In this document: one piece after another, positions 8,574-19,935 of the stretch
Position numbering within the stretch: position 1 is the first letter of the stretch
How the letters are laid out: every line of letters starts with the position of its first letter
NCBI RefSeq assembly: GCF_009914335.1
Contig: NZ_CP043925.1
Location: forward strand, 3,410,001-3,474,000
Source of the DNA: Proteus columbae
GTDB lineage: Bacteria > Pseudomonadota > Gammaproteobacteria > Enterobacterales > Enterobacteriaceae
Direction: 5' to 3'
DNA: 64,000 bases
The notes under the pieces: generated by a model
Told to the model about the DNA's origin: nothing
Databases searched by the model: none
Seen by the model: only the letters and a program-made list of their open reading frames with translations
Made by a program: the position numbers and the translations under genes

Positions 8574-11500
8574 GGGGTTCTAGGGATTTTCCCCTCTAAA
8601 AAGACATAATCCTCTGTAGACCACACCAATAAATGGCTGCGGAGGTGGTTTACTTTCAGCTTGGAGCCTAATCATCCACTATCGGCCTTGTTATTTCGCC
8701 AATATTGGGCAATTTCCCAGTATTAGTGAAGTTATACGTTCCGCTTAAGTTGATATTTTGCCACGCAACGGGCGAAACAGCACGAGTGATACCCGCTTTC
8801 TCTTCATCTCCTCTCGCTTCAAAGTGTCCCAGAAGATGACTCAGTATCGCGGAGTTGAAGTAGATGATCGCGTTGGCAAGCAATCTTGCGCATTCATTCC
8901 AGATAGCGATTTCAGACTCGTTTTTGCCACGGAACTGATCACCATTCACCGACGCAATGGCTCGTCTAAGGAAGTGCCATGCTTCTCCCCGGTTCAGGGC
9001 ACGTTGCACATACTGCCGCAAACTGGCATCGTCGATGTAGTCAAGTAAATATTGCGCTTTAACCAGTCGATTATACTCCGTCAGAGCCTGTAATATTGGG
9101 TGTCCAGAAGGGTAACCAGACAACTTTCTTACCAGCATTGCTTGTGTCGTCCGCTTTGTCTGAAGTGACAGAACAATACGCCTGATATCTTGCCATCCCG
9201 TTGTAATAACATTCGTTCTGATAGGCTTCTTTAGCGCCAGTATGGTGCTGCCTTGTTCACTTTCAGTCACATCAAACAGATCATTGATGACACTACTGAA
9301 CTGCGCGTATCGCGGTGCAAAACTGTAACCGCATAGATCCAGTAAGGCGAAGTTAACATGATTGACACCGTGTGTATCTGTCGAGAGTACGTCAGGTTTG
9401 ATTTCACTGCTGTTGGATTGTAACAGGTCATAAATATAGTGTGATTCGTGCTCGTTGGAACCGATGATCCGAGCATTGAGGGCGCTGTGGTTGGCCACCA
9501 GTGTCATGGCCGTGATCCCTTTGTTGGTGCCGAAATACTTAGAGGAGTACCGGGTTTTAAAGGTTTCCAGATGGGTTTCGAATTTCTGACCATCCGCACT
9601 GGCATGCAGCTGGTCCTCCTGAATATGGTAGTGGCGGAAGATGGGTAGCGCTGCAACCGCATTATTGATCACGTCGCTGGCGTCATGCAGCGTTTCAGGC
9701 CGGATATAGTTGGCCTGCACCGTACTCAGGTGTTCATAGCTTCGATCGGAGATCTGCGCCATGCCATACACACCACGGTGAGTGGCGTTGGCAATCAGAA
9801 TGGCCAGTAAATCATCCTGATGAGTGAACCCTTGTTTTTGTATCGGAAGTACATGAGTCAGACATTTCATGAACCCGGTTTCGCGCTCTACATACCGCAG
9901 TACATCCGCGATACCGACCGGTTGCATTCGCTTAAAAAAGGGATTGTTGACCAGAGATGTAGCGCTTTTGGTCGGCAGACGCCAGCGGGTACCGGTACGA
10001 TTTTTCATGATCACATTTCGATTGTCTCCCTCATCAATATGGAGAGCAACGTCTTTGAGTGCACTTTCCAGCCGGTGTTGTTTCTCCTGTAACAATAACT
10101 CTGCGGGCTGTTTTAGTCTGTCCAGTGTTGATGAGGCCAGCAAGGTATCCTGCGATGTCTGGGGGATCAGGTCGTCTTCCAGTGCGCGGTATTTGGTAAC
10201 ATTTGGCAAATAAATGCGTCCATTCAGTCGTGAGGTTAACTGCCGGTAGAGCAGCCATTCGTAACGTTGCGGGTTAACGTTATCCTGTTTAACCAACCAT
10301 GGGAGGTGCTTTTTCGGGATGAGCGACGTATCCATCGTCTTCAGTGGTCCACCGAATGCGATTTCCGTCTGCATCTGTTGAAGTTGGGCGACGACGGCTT
10401 CTGAGCCTTTACCGGCCTCACATTCAAGGCACAAGAACACCTGCCTTAACAGTTGCTCCAGGAGATTGCATTGTTCATCGTAATGTTGCCACTGGTACTC
10501 TTCCACGGTCCGTTTCTGTTTTTTCAGGTAAAGGCAGAGGGTCTGGATATCCCTGTCATTCATGACCTTCAATGCCTGTTGTCTGACTACTGAGAAGGGT
10601 TGATTATCATCAATGTTCTCATCCACAAACAGATGCAGTAACTCTGCCGCTTTCGTGACATTGTCCGCGGCTGACTGCCAGGACAGGAACACTGCTTGTT
10701 GTGCAAAGGTGTTGGCAGCTTCTTGTTGCTTGCGGATATGGTAAATGAACCCATCAGTTAACCGTTCCAGTGCCAGTTGTATCCGCTCTGTCAGGTGACA
10801 TAGCAACCATAGATGCTGCTGTGCGCGTTTGAATCGTTTGAGTTTACTACCGTAATAGTTGATGAGCTCACCGAAGTGTTGTCGATTTTTAAGAGACAGA
10901 TTAAGCCCATCGATAACGCCATTGATTTGCGTGCGCCATGGCGCTAACTGATGATAAAGGGCAAGCTCTTTTTTAAGTTCAGGTACGGTCAGACTTTTTG
11001 CACCGCCTCTGAGCTGGTTCAGGCTTAGTCCGTCATCAATGGCTGTTATGCTGTCCAGAAAGACGTGAAGTTCAGGACTGGTGAGTTGATTAAGTTGGTG
11101 CGCCAGGTCTTTTCTGACCTGCTGCATCGCTCTGCTTATCAGTCTCTGGAGTACGGTGTACCTAGGGATAGCAATGCTGTGACTGGTTAGGAATTCAATA
11201 GCAGTATCAAAGAGGTAACGCGGCTCCAGCCAGGCATTGCCCACCTGAACAAGGTGGTCGAAAAGAGAATTGAAGTGCTGACTTTCGTCCCATTTGTGAT
11301 AACCAGCAAGGTCTAATACTTTTGCGTAGAGTCGATCTTTTTGTTTTTGTGAGGGAGTGAATGGTCTGAGCCCCTTGCCGCCAAGCAGCTCTTTACTGAT
11401 GAACATTAAATCCTTAGAAACCTGCGAGTAAGCGATATCTAGGATGACGGGCTTTGATTTGAAGTATCCCAAAATCGCGACAAAGTAACATCTATGAGCT

Positions 11501-11785
11501 CTGAGACGAATTGACCGAAAAACTGCCAATTCCGCATCGTTCAGAGAAAAGTACAGACGTTGTTCTTCGATTGAAAAAATGGGTGGGGAATAAAGATCTG
11601 CCTGTTCTGCTCTCGTGAGAATAGTAATTTCGTTTTTGATGGCCATATCAGGGCTGTTCCGTATTAAATGTACGATATTTACCTAATTTGCCACACTTAT
11701 AAGTAGTAACCCACCTCCGCAGCCATTTATTGGTGTGGTCTACAGAGGATTAAGTCTTTTTAGAGGGGAAAATCCCTAGAACCCC
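8574..11785 (-). mobile_element. Tn3-family element with only tnpA, left copy
   Basis: The ends are near-perfect inverted repeats: GGGGTTCTAGGGATTTTCCC at each terminus, with similarity continuing for about 75 bp and a single mismatch (GACATAAT versus GACTTAAT). The element holds one gene, tnpA, and no resolvase, so it is an IS-like Tn3-family member. An element without a resolvase can leave unresolved cointegrates, which would explain two copies in direct orientation. Confidence 0.9.
8668..11646 (-). CDS. tnpA: Tn3-family transposase TnpA (left copy)
   Basis: A 992-residue DDE transposase. The N-terminal half carries the DUF4158-type region, and the C-terminal half carries the Tn3 catalytic domain, with SADGQKFETH near residue 690 (first Asp), LSTDTHGVNHVNFALLD near 765 (second Asp) and LNRGEAWHFLRRAI near 895 (catalytic Glu). 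It ends with the family-typical VAWQNINLSGTYNF. It mediates replicative transposition of the element it fills. The length is that of a complete Tn3-family transposase and there is no sign of decay. The copy at 41931-44909 encodes the same protein. Confidence 0.95.
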   Translation of the reverse strand: MAIKNEITILTRAEQADLYSPPIFSIEEQRLYFSLNDAELAVFRSIRLRAHRCYFVAILGYFKSKPVILDIAYSQVSKDLMFISKELLGGKGLRPFTPSQKQKDRLYAKVLDLAGYHKWDESQHFNSLFDHLVQVGNAWLEPRYLFDTAIEFLTSHSIAIPRYTVLQRLISRAMQQVRKDLAHQLNQLTSPELHVFLDSITAIDDGLSLNQLRGGAKSLTVPELKKELALYHQLAPWRTQINGVIDGLNLSLKNRQHFGELINYYGSKLKRFKRAQQHLWLLCHLTERIQLALERLTDGFIYHIRKQQEAANTFAQQAVFLSWQSAADNVTKAAELLHLFVDENIDDNQPFSVVRQQALKVMNDRDIQTLCLYLKKQKRTVEEYQWQHYDEQCNLLEQLLRQVFLCLECEAGKGSEAVVAQLQQMQTEIAFGGPLKTMDTSLIPKKHLPWLVKQDNVNPQRYEWLLYRQLTSRLNGRIYLPNVTKYRALEDDLIPQTSQDTLLASSTLDRLKQPAELLLQEKQHRLESALKDVALHIDEGDNRNVIMKNRTGTRWRLPTKSATSLVNNPFFKRMQPVGIADVLRYVERETGFMKCLTHVLPIQKQGFTHQDDLLAILIANATHRGVYGMAQISDRSYEHLSTVQANYIRPETLHDASDVINNAVAALPIFRHYHIQEDQLHASADGQKFETHLETFKTRYSSKYFGTNKGITAMTLVANHSALNARIIGSNEHESHYIYDLLQSNSSEIKPDVLSTDTHGVNHVNFALLDLCGYSFAPRYAQFSSVINDLFDVTESEQGSTILALKKPIRTNVITTGWQDIRRIVLSLQTKRTTQAMLVRKLSGYPSGHPILQALTEYNRLVKAQYLLDYIDDASLRQYVQRALNRGEAWHFLRRAIASVNGDQFRGKNESEIAIWNECARLLANAIIYFNSAILSHLLGHFEARGDEEKAGITRAVSPVAWQNINLSGTYNFTNTGKLPNIGEITRPIVDD

Positions 11786-12116
11786 ATCTCCAAACATATC
11801 AAGCGTGTCTGTATCCCACTCTATTGTAAACAAGACATTTTTATCTTTTATATTCAATGGCTTATTTTCCTGCTAATTGGTAATACCATGAAAAATACCA
11901 TGCTCAGAAAAGGCTTAACAATATTTTGAAAAATTGCCTACTGAGCGCTGCCGCACAGCTCCATAGGCCGCTTTCCTGGCTTTGCTTCCAGATGTATGCT
12001 ATTCTGCTCCTGCAGCTAATGGATCACCGCAAACAGGTTACTCGCCTGGGGATTCCCTTTCGACCCGAGCATCCGTATGAGACTCATGCTCGATTATTAT
12101 TATTATAGAAGCCCCC
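11786..12116 (+). other. sul2 upstream region, no gene
   Basis: 331 bp between the Tn3-family element and sul2. I see no gene. The stretch just before sul2 (GAGACTCATGCTC, then an ATT/TTA run and AGAAGCCCCC) is the leader commonly found ahead of sul2 on small plasmids, so the sul2 promoter probably lies within it. The first 50 bp, adjoining the element, are of unknown origin. Confidence 0.5.
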
Positions 12117-12932
12117 ATGAATAAATCGCTCATCATTTTCGGCATCGTCAACATAACCTCGGACAGTTTCTCCGATGGAGGCCGGTATCTGGCGCCAGAC
12201 GCAGCCATTGCGCAGGCGCGTAAGCTGATGGCCGAGGGGGCAGATGTGATCGACCTCGGTCCGGCATCCAGCAATCCCGACGCCGCGCCTGTTTCGTCCG
12301 ACACAGAAATCGCGCGTATCGCGCCGGTGCTGGACGCGCTCAAGGCAGATGGCATTCCCGTCTCGCTCGACAGTTATCAACCCGCGACGCAAGCCTATGC
12401 CTTGTCGCGTGGTGTGGCCTATCTCAATGATATTCGCGGTTTTCCAGACGCTGCGTTCTATCCGCAATTGGCGAAATCATCTGCCAAACTCGTCGTTATG
12501 CATTCGGTGCAAGACGGGCAGGCAGATCGGCGCGAGGCACCCGCTGGCGACATCATGGATCACATTGCGGCGTTCTTTGACGCGCGCATCGCGGCGCTGA
12601 CGGGTGCCGGTATCAAACGCAACCGCCTTGTCCTTGATCCCGGCATGGGGTTTTTTCTGGGGGCTGCTCCCGAAACCTCGCTCTCGGTGCTGGCGCGGTT
12701 CGATGAATTGCGGCTGCGCTTCGATTTGCCGGTGCTTCTGTCTGTTTCGCGCAAATCCTTTCTGCGCGCGCTCACAGGCCGTGGTCCGGGGGATGTCGGG
12801 GCCGCGACACTCGCTGCAGAGCTTGCCGCCGCCGCAGGTGGAGCTGACTTCATCCGCACACACGAGCCGCGCCCCTTGCGCGACGGGCTGGCGGTATTGG
12901 CGGCGCTGAAAGAAACCGCAAGAATTCGTTAA
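12117..12932 (+). CDS. sul2: Sulfonamide-resistant dihydropteroate synthase Sul2
   Basis: A 271-residue cytosolic enzyme that makes dihydropteroate from p-aminobenzoate and the pterin diphosphate but binds sulfonamides poorly. It begins MNKSLIIFGIVNITSDSFSD, the Sul2 N-terminus. The pterin-site motif LVLDPGMGFF and the C-terminal THEPRPLRDGL are present. The length is exactly that of Sul2. It is followed by a truncated glmM and ISCR2, the well known sul2-glmM'-ISCR2 arrangement. GC content is far higher than in the ICE core. Confidence 0.98.
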   Translation: MNKSLIIFGIVNITSDSFSDGGRYLAPDAAIAQARKLMAEGADVIDLGPASSNPDAAPVSSDTEIARIAPVLDALKADGIPVSLDSYQPATQAYALSRGVAYLNDIRGFPDAAFYPQLAKSSAKLVVMHSVQDGQADRREAPAGDIMDHIAAFFDARIAALTGAGIKRNRLVLDPGMGFFLGAAPETSLSVLARFDELRLRFDLPVLLSVSRKSFLRALTGRGPGDVGAATLAAELAAAAGGADFIRTHEPRPLRDGLAVLAALKETARIR

Positions 12933-13018
12933 CTGCACATTCGGGATATTTCTCTATATTCGCGGTTCAGCAGGCATGTCCCCTTTGAGGGCGACCCGAC
13001 GACAGGATAATCGACCTT

Positions 13019-13258
13019 ATGGTGCGCAAATATTTCGGCACAGACGGTATTCGTGGCAAAGCCAACGAAGGCGCGATGACGGCGGAAACCGCCTTGCGCG
13101 TCGGCATGGCGGCTGGCCGTGTCTTTCGTCGCGGTGACCACCGCCATCGTGTCGTGATCGGCAAGGATACGCGCCTGTCGGGCTATATGCTTGAACCCGC
13201 GCTCACAGCCGGTTTCACCTCGATGGGCATGGACGTATTCCTTTTTGGCCCGCTGCCG
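13019..13258 (+). pseudogene. glmM: glmM 5' fragment (phosphoglucosamine mutase), truncated by ISCR2
   Basis: The frame [20 protein letters not shown] through [10 protein letters not shown] is the first 80 or so residues of GlmM, which converts glucosamine-6-phosphate to glucosamine-1-phosphate for cell-wall synthesis. It is cut at about 13259 by the oriIS end of ISCR2, far before the catalytic serine. It is a passenger remnant from the original sul2 source genome and can have no activity. Confidence 0.93.
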
Positions 13259-13259
13259 A

Positions 13260-15108
13260 CAACGTATAGGAAGAATAAACGCCCTTTTCACCCAAGTCCA
13301 ACAGCTTTGGACCGCAGTTGACTCTTTCGACACCCCTGCGATGCAACCCAATCCGGCTGACGGGGAGCCAGCAACGCTGAAAATTTACCCTCCTCTTTCC
13401 CACTAGCGGCTCCTTTTCCGACAACCAGCACGGCGGATCCCTGCCGCGGCGCTGTGAACGCAGCATTTTGATTGGTATCGTTGGCCTTCAGGCTCGTCAG
13501 TCAAACAGACCCAGGAGCAGCTCAGCCGGTGGCGCCCGGCTTTCGGGTAACGCCCTGGTCCCGCTGGTTTCGGCTTTGTGCTTCAGGTGATCAAGGATCT
13601 GCTTGATCACTATAGGGTCTTCAATGCAGGCGATGACTTTCATGGCGCCGCCGCAGCCGCTGCAGGTCTCGATGTCGATATTGAAAACACGCTTGAGCCG
13701 TTGCGCCCATGTCATCGACGCTCGCCGTTGTGCTGGTGTTGCCGGTTCATCAGCCACCCTGACCTTGTTGCCCCTGCCCCGTTTTGCCGGCGTGACCAAC
13801 GCCCGGTGCCGACTGTTGGGTGCGAACACCCCGTGGAAGCGGGTTAGGTTGACTCTGGGCTTCGGTACCAGGGCGGCCAGCCTTGCAATGAAATCCAATG
13901 GTTCGAAAATGACGTGCGTGGTGCCGTCCCGGTACGGCGTCTTGAGCTGGTAGCGCACGTTGCCGCCTCGTGTTAACGACAGCCGCTTCTCGGATACCGC
14001 CGGGCGGCTGATGTACCGGCACAGCCGTTCGAGCTTCTTGCGTTCATCGGCCCTGGCCGCCACGCCGGCGTGCAGGCTGGACCCGGCTACCTTGCCAATC
14101 CCGTCACCGAACGGATCACCACTGGTCGGCAGAGTTTGCAAAGTGAACACCTTTCGCCCCGCCTGTGAACCGACAGCGATACGGTAAGTGATCGAGTGCC
14201 CCAGCAGGGGTGTCATCGGGTCGTCATCCACCGCATCCGAGGCCAGATAGCTGTTTTCGACATCCCGTTCCAGCAGGCCTTGCCGTTCCAGATAGCGACC
14301 CACCCGGTGGGCGATGGTGTGCGTCAGCTGGGTGAGCTCTGGGCTGGTCGGCGCCTTGACCCAGCGGAAACGCGCTGAGCCGTGGGATTGCTCGACATAC
14401 ACACCGTCGAGAAACAGCATGTGGAAGTGAACATTCAGATTGAGCGCCGATCCAAAACGCTGGATCAGGGTGACCGCGCCCGTCTTGGCCACTTGGTGGG
14501 TATGGCCCGCTTTCTTGACCAGGTGCGTGGCAATGACGCGGTAAACGATGCCCAGCACCCACCCCATGATCTCGGGCCGGCTGGCAAACAGGAAACGCAG
14601 CTGAAACGGGAAGCTCAACACCCACTGACGCATGGGTTGTTCAGGCAGTACTTCATCAACCAGCAAGGCGGCACTTTCGGCCATCCGCCGCGCCCCACAG
14701 CTCGGGCAGAAACCGCGACGCTTACAGCTGAAAGCGACCAGGTGCTCGGCGTGGCAAGACTCGCAGCGAACCCGTAGAAAGCCATGCTCCAGCCGCCCGC
14801 ATTGGAGAAATTCTTCAAATTCCCGTTGCACATAGCCCGGCAATTCCTTTCCCTGCTCTGCCATAAGCGCAGCGAATGCCGGGTAATACTCGTCAACGAT
14901 CTGATAGAGAAGGGTTTGCTCGGGTCGGTGGCTCTGGTAACGACCAGTATCCCGATCCCGGCTGGCCGTCCTGGCCGCCACATGAGGCATGTTCCGCGTC
15001 CTTGCAATACTGTGTTTACATACAGTCTATCGCTTAGCGGAAAGTTCTTTTACCCTCAGCCGAAATGCCTGCCGTTGCTAGACATTGCCAGCCAGTGCCC
15101 GTCACTCC
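13260..15108 (-). mobile_element. ISCR2 copy 1 (IS91-like rolling-circle element)
   Basis: The boundaries come from comparing four copies. The shared sequence starts at about ACGTATAGGAAGAATAAAC (oriIS side, 3' of the transposase gene) and ends in CCCGTCACTCC (terIS side). The length of about 1.85 kb fits ISCR2. oriIS abuts glmM'-sul2 and terIS abuts the 3' end of guaA. IS91-like elements can carry along DNA beyond terIS, which explains resistance genes on that side. Confidence 0.9.
13497..14990 (-). CDS. ISCR2 transposase (copy 1)
   Basis: A 497-residue IS91-family rolling-circle transposase. An N-terminal zinc-binding region (CESCHAEH, then CKRRGFCPSCGARR, near residues 75-110) is followed by the HUH-type nuclease core with NLNVHFHMLFLDGVYV near residue 190. 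A second cysteine cluster, CSGCGGAMKV, lies near the C-terminus. It nicks at oriIS and drives single-strand replication to terIS. The protein is identical in all four copies in the window. Confidence 0.95.
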   Translation of the reverse strand: MPHVAARTASRDRDTGRYQSHRPEQTLLYQIVDEYYPAFAALMAEQGKELPGYVQREFEEFLQCGRLEHGFLRVRCESCHAEHLVAFSCKRRGFCPSCGARRMAESAALLVDEVLPEQPMRQWVLSFPFQLRFLFASRPEIMGWVLGIVYRVIATHLVKKAGHTHQVAKTGAVTLIQRFGSALNLNVHFHMLFLDGVYVEQSHGSARFRWVKAPTSPELTQLTHTIAHRVGRYLERQGLLERDVENSYLASDAVDDDPMTPLLGHSITYRIAVGSQAGRKVFTLQTLPTSGDPFGDGIGKVAGSSLHAGVAARADERKKLERLCRYISRPAVSEKRLSLTRGGNVRYQLKTPYRDGTTHVIFEPLDFIARLAALVPKPRVNLTRFHGVFAPNSRHRALVTPAKRGRGNKVRVADEPATPAQRRASMTWAQRLKRVFNIDIETCSGCGGAMKVIACIEDPIVIKQILDHLKHKAETSGTRALPESRAPPAELLLGLFD

Positions 15109-15578
15109 CACTCAATAGTTGCCGGCGGCTTTGAGGAAACATCGTAGGTTACCCGCGAAATACCGGGAATCTCATTAATGATGCGGCTAGAAACCGTTTC
15201 TAAAAACTCATACGGCAAGTGTACCCAGCGCGCTGTCATAAAATCGATAGTTTCTACTGCGCGCAATGCCACCACATACTCATAGCGGCGGGCATCGCCC
15301 ACTACGCCAACCGACTTCACTGGCAAGAATACAGCGAAGGCTTGGCTGGTTTTGTGATACAGGTCAGCGGCATACAGCTCTTCGATAAAGATGGCATCAG
15401 CCAAGCGCAACCTGTCGGCATATTCTTTTTTTACTTCGCCAAGAATACGCACACCCAAGCCAGGGCCAGGGAAGGGATGACGGTAAACCATGTCGTAGGG
15501 CAGACCTAACTCCATACCGATCTTGCGCACCTCATCTTTAAACAGCTCGCGCAGCGGCTCCACCAGCTTGAGCGTCAT
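15102..15578 (-). pseudogene. guaA: guaA 3' fragment (GMP synthase C-terminus)
   Basis: About 158 residues reading [19 protein letters not shown] through [12 protein letters not shown] and a stop, which is the dimerisation/C-terminal domain of glutamine-hydrolysing GMP synthase ending at its natural terminus. The N-terminal amidotransferase and ATP-binding parts are missing. The stop codon coincides with the terIS end of ISCR2. guaA is the known integration site of the genomic island GIsul2, from which ISCR2-sul2 is thought to derive, so this probably records that origin. Confidence 0.9.
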
Positions 15579-15634
15579 AACACATTGATATTAGCTTCAA
15601 TCTCTAAACCGTTGATTTGGAAATACATAATACC

Positions 15635-16495
15635 CTATTTGTTCATTCTTTTGTTATTTGTTGTATGTTGCGTTATTCCATCAATAATTTTATTCCAATC
15701 TTCGAAATGTAGTTCGTGTCCGGTTCCATCAAGCGTTATTAGTTTTGAGCCGTTTATCTTTTCAAGTAAAACTGCTGAATTCTTAAAATGCCATATTTTA
15801 TCGTCCGTTCCGTGTACAATTAAGGTTGGTTGATTGATTTCGCTCAATCTGTTCCAGTATTCTTCACCACCTTGCAGTGCCGCATGATTGAACATACTTA
15901 TATAGTTATTAGCTCTTTTAAATTCGGCTCTAATCAGTTTTTCACTTCTTTGTTTGTCAAATTGTTTCCTGCCGCTCATCAATTCAGCACCTTGAATTAA
16001 ATAATTTGCCACACTGTCTTCATTTGTCCAATCTACGGTTTCAGCTTTTCCGTGAAAATCTAAAATACGCGTATCCATTTCAGGAATTGTGGGGTCTGAG
16101 TCGCCCCAAGGACCTGATGAGATTAGTGTTATTGAACTTACCCTGTCGGCATATTTTATTGATGCTATTTGAGAAATCAGTCCGCCCAGTGAAATTCCCA
16201 CAAAATTGGCTTTGACTATTTTATAGCCGTCCAAAATTGAAATAGCATCATGGGTTAAGTCAACAATATCATAGGGGGTTGAACCCGGTTCGTAATTAGT
16301 AGATTTTCCTACGTCCCTATTGTCGTAGCGAATAACAAAAAATCCCTTTTCAGATAGTTTCTGGCAAAATTCAGCATCCCAATACAACATGGATACCGTT
16401 GCTCCCGCAATCAAGAGTATTGCCGGATCTTTTTCACATCCAAAACTTTCGGTAAAAAGTCTTATTCCGTTTTTTTTAACTATTTTCTCTTTCAT
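15635..16495 (-). CDS. estT: Alpha/beta-hydrolase, probable macrolide esterase EstT
   Basis: A 286-residue alpha/beta-hydrolase. The nucleophile elbow GISLGG is near residue 100, with the acid in VHGTDDKIW near 230 and the histidine in DGTGHELHF near 260. The sequence resembles EstT, a serine esterase that opens the lactone ring of 16-membered macrolides such as tylosin and is reported beside tet(X) in Bacteroidota. It lies 17 bp after tet(X) on the same strand, so the two are likely co-transcribed. Low GC sets both apart from sul2 and ISCR2. The fold is certain; the substrate is inferred from similarity and context. Confidence 0.8.
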   Translation of the reverse strand: MKEKIVKKNGIRLFTESFGCEKDPAILLIAGATVSMLYWDAEFCQKLSEKGFFVIRYDNRDVGKSTNYEPGSTPYDIVDLTHDAISILDGYKIVKANFVGISLGGLISQIASIKYADRVSSITLISSGPWGDSDPTIPEMDTRILDFHGKAETVDWTNEDSVANYLIQGAELMSGRKQFDKQRSEKLIRAEFKRANNYISMFNHAALQGGEEYWNRLSEINQPTLIVHGTDDKIWHFKNSAVLLEKINGSKLITLDGTGHELHFEDWNKIIDGITQHTTNNKRMNK

Positions 16496-16512
16496 TTCCT
16501 CGCCTTTCTGTT

Positions 16513-18050
<1,538 letters not shown>

Positions 18051-18204
18051 ATTTTGTAATTATTTATCGGTTACATATTGGTGTTGTCTGTAGGTTGTTC
18101 TACGATAATTGCCAACTTTTAACTTCTATACGAAGGAACATGTTGGGATACTTGAACTTTCGATTTAGCGCCAACACGAGCAAACCGAAGTTAGCACCTA
18201 CTCT

Positions 18205-18384
18205 CTATTCAGCATATTTTTTAAAAATACTTGTGGCAATGTGTCCGCCAAAACCAAAAGTATTACTCATTGCGTAATTCACTTGCCGTTGTTGTGATTG
18301 GTGTAACGTCAAGTTAAATATATCCCTATATTCAGGTTCAATATCTACCGAATTGATTGTTGGCGGAACAATGTTATTCTGAAC
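18205..18384 (-). pseudogene. fabF-like 3' fragment (beta-ketoacyl-ACP synthase II C-terminus)
   Basis: The minus-strand frame reads VPPTINSVDIEPEYRDIF, then NTFGFGGHIATSIFKKYAE and a stop, the typical last 55-60 residues of a FabF-type condensing enzyme (catalytic His in the GFGGH region). It is cut at about 18385 by the oriIS end of ISCR2. Base composition and the KKY-type ending suggest a Bacteroidota source, like the tet(X) operon it precedes. It is a non-functional flank that marks where the captured segment came from. Confidence 0.8.
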
Positions 18385-18400
18385 AACGTATAGGAAGAAT
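18385..18400. repeat. Detached oriIS end of ISCR2 copy 2
   Basis: ACGTATAGGAAGAAT is the same terminal sequence found at the oriIS end of the other ISCR2 copies. Here it is separated from the rest of copy 2 (31215-33051) by the inserted Tn5393. The last five bases AGAAT recur right after the other transposon end. Confidence 0.9.
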
Positions 18401-18481
18401 GGGGTCGTTTGCGGGAGGGGGCGGAATCCTACGCTAAGGCTTTGGCCAGCGATATTCTCCGGTGAGATTGATGTGTTCCCA
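18401..18481 (+). repeat. Tn5393 left inverted repeat (81 bp)
   Basis: It starts GGGGTCGTTTGCGGGAGGGG and includes the 3' end of tnpA. Its reverse complement is found at 31134-31214 with a few mismatches (for example CGCTGG versus CGTTGG). Confidence 0.95.
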
Positions 18482-19935
18482 TCCGAGCGGCGAAACATGG
18501 GCCAAGAGATCGGGCGATAGCAGCTTTCCATCGCGTTTCTGGTTTGCAACGACCTCGCCGAGCTTCATGGTGTTCCAGAAGATGATGATGGCGGCGAGCA
18601 GATTCATGCCGGCGATGCGGTAATGCTGGCCTTCGGCGGAACGGTCGCGGATTTCACCGCGGCGGTGGAAGCTGATTGCCCGCTTCAGCGCATGATGAGC
18701 TTCGCCTTTGTTGAGCCCGATCTGGGCACGCCGTTGGAGTTCGGCATCCAGAATCCAGTCGATCATGAACAGGGTGCGCTCGACGCGACCGACTTCCCGC
18801 AGGGCTGTCGCGAGCTCGTTCTGCCGCGGATAGGAGGCGAGTTTCCGCAGAATCTGGCTTGGCGCGACGGTCCCGGCAGCAATGGTGGCGGCGATGCGCA
18901 GGATGTCGGGCCAATTGCGCTCGATCATGGCTTGGTTGACCTTTCCGCCGATCAACGCTCGCAGGTGCGCCGGGGCGGCCGACGGATTGAACGCGTAGAG
19001 CCGTTTGGATGGCAGGTCGCGGATGCGCGGAGCGAACCGGTAGCCGAGAATGGCACATGCGGCAAAGACGTGATCGGTGAAGCCGCCCGTGTCGGTGAAC
19101 TGCTCGCGGATATGGCGTCCAGCATCGTTCATCAGCAGGCCATCGAGGATGTAAGGCGCTTCGCTTGCCGTTGCAGGAATCACCTGGGTTGCGAACGGCG
19201 CATATTGGTCGGAGACGTGGCTATAGGCTTTCAGGCCCGGGGTATTGCCATATTTCGCGTTGACCAGGTTCATGGCCTCACCTTGCTCTGTAGCGACGAA
19301 GAACTGTCCGTCGCTCGAAGCCGACGTGCCCATGCCCCAGAACCGGGCCATGGGTAACGCTGCCTGTGCCTCGACCACCATGGCCAGCGCCCGGTCATAG
19401 GCTTCGCCCTCGACATGCCACCGTCCAATGCGGATCAATTCCCAGAAGGTGTGGGTGTTTGTCGCATCCGCCATTTTGCGCAAGCCGAGGTTGATCCCTT
19501 CCGCCAAGATAACGTTCATTAGCCCGATCCGGTCAGCGCAGGGTGCTCCTGTGCGCAGATGGGTGAACGCTTCGGTGAAGCCGGTCGCCGCATCCACCTC
19601 CAGCAGGAGATCGGTGATGCGCGTGGGCGGGATCTGCTTGTAGAGATCGAGCACCAGATCTTCGGCGCCTGTCGGCGCGGCGGCTTCGAGTTTCTCGATA
19701 TGCAGAACGCCGTTTTCAATCGACCCGCCCGGGATCGTGCCTGCGCGAGCGGCACGGCCAAGCTCGCGCAACCGCATGTCGAGGCGAGCTTGCCGGTCTG
19801 CCAGCCATTCCTCCGGCCGCAATGGCACAGCGAGACGACCGCCTTCCGCGATGGATTGTGCCGGAACGAGTGCGTGTTTCAGATCGCCATAGCGCCGGGA
19901 CCTAGTAAGCCAGACATCTCCGGAGCGGAACGCAT
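18434..19935 (-). pseudogene. tnpA: Tn5393 tnpA, 3' part (C-terminal ~500 residues)
   Basis: The translation runs from RQGHAFRSGDVW to LLAHVSPLGWEHINLTGEYR, the catalytic C-terminal part of a Tn3-family transposase, with TSASSDGQFFVA (first Asp) and LNKGEAHHALKRAIS (catalytic Glu). Its upstream end is cut by the ISEc59-like element at about 19936. The N-terminal 353 or so residues are at 26321-27378, and roughly 130 residues between the two parts are missing. No functional transposase can form, so movement of this Tn5393 would need a transposase supplied in trans. Confidence 0.9.

Noticed and set aside
13578-14835. Overlapping frames inside the ISCR2 transposase gene (also in the three other copies)
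   Set aside because: High-GC shadow frames of a well recognised gene; they recur identically only because the element is repeated.
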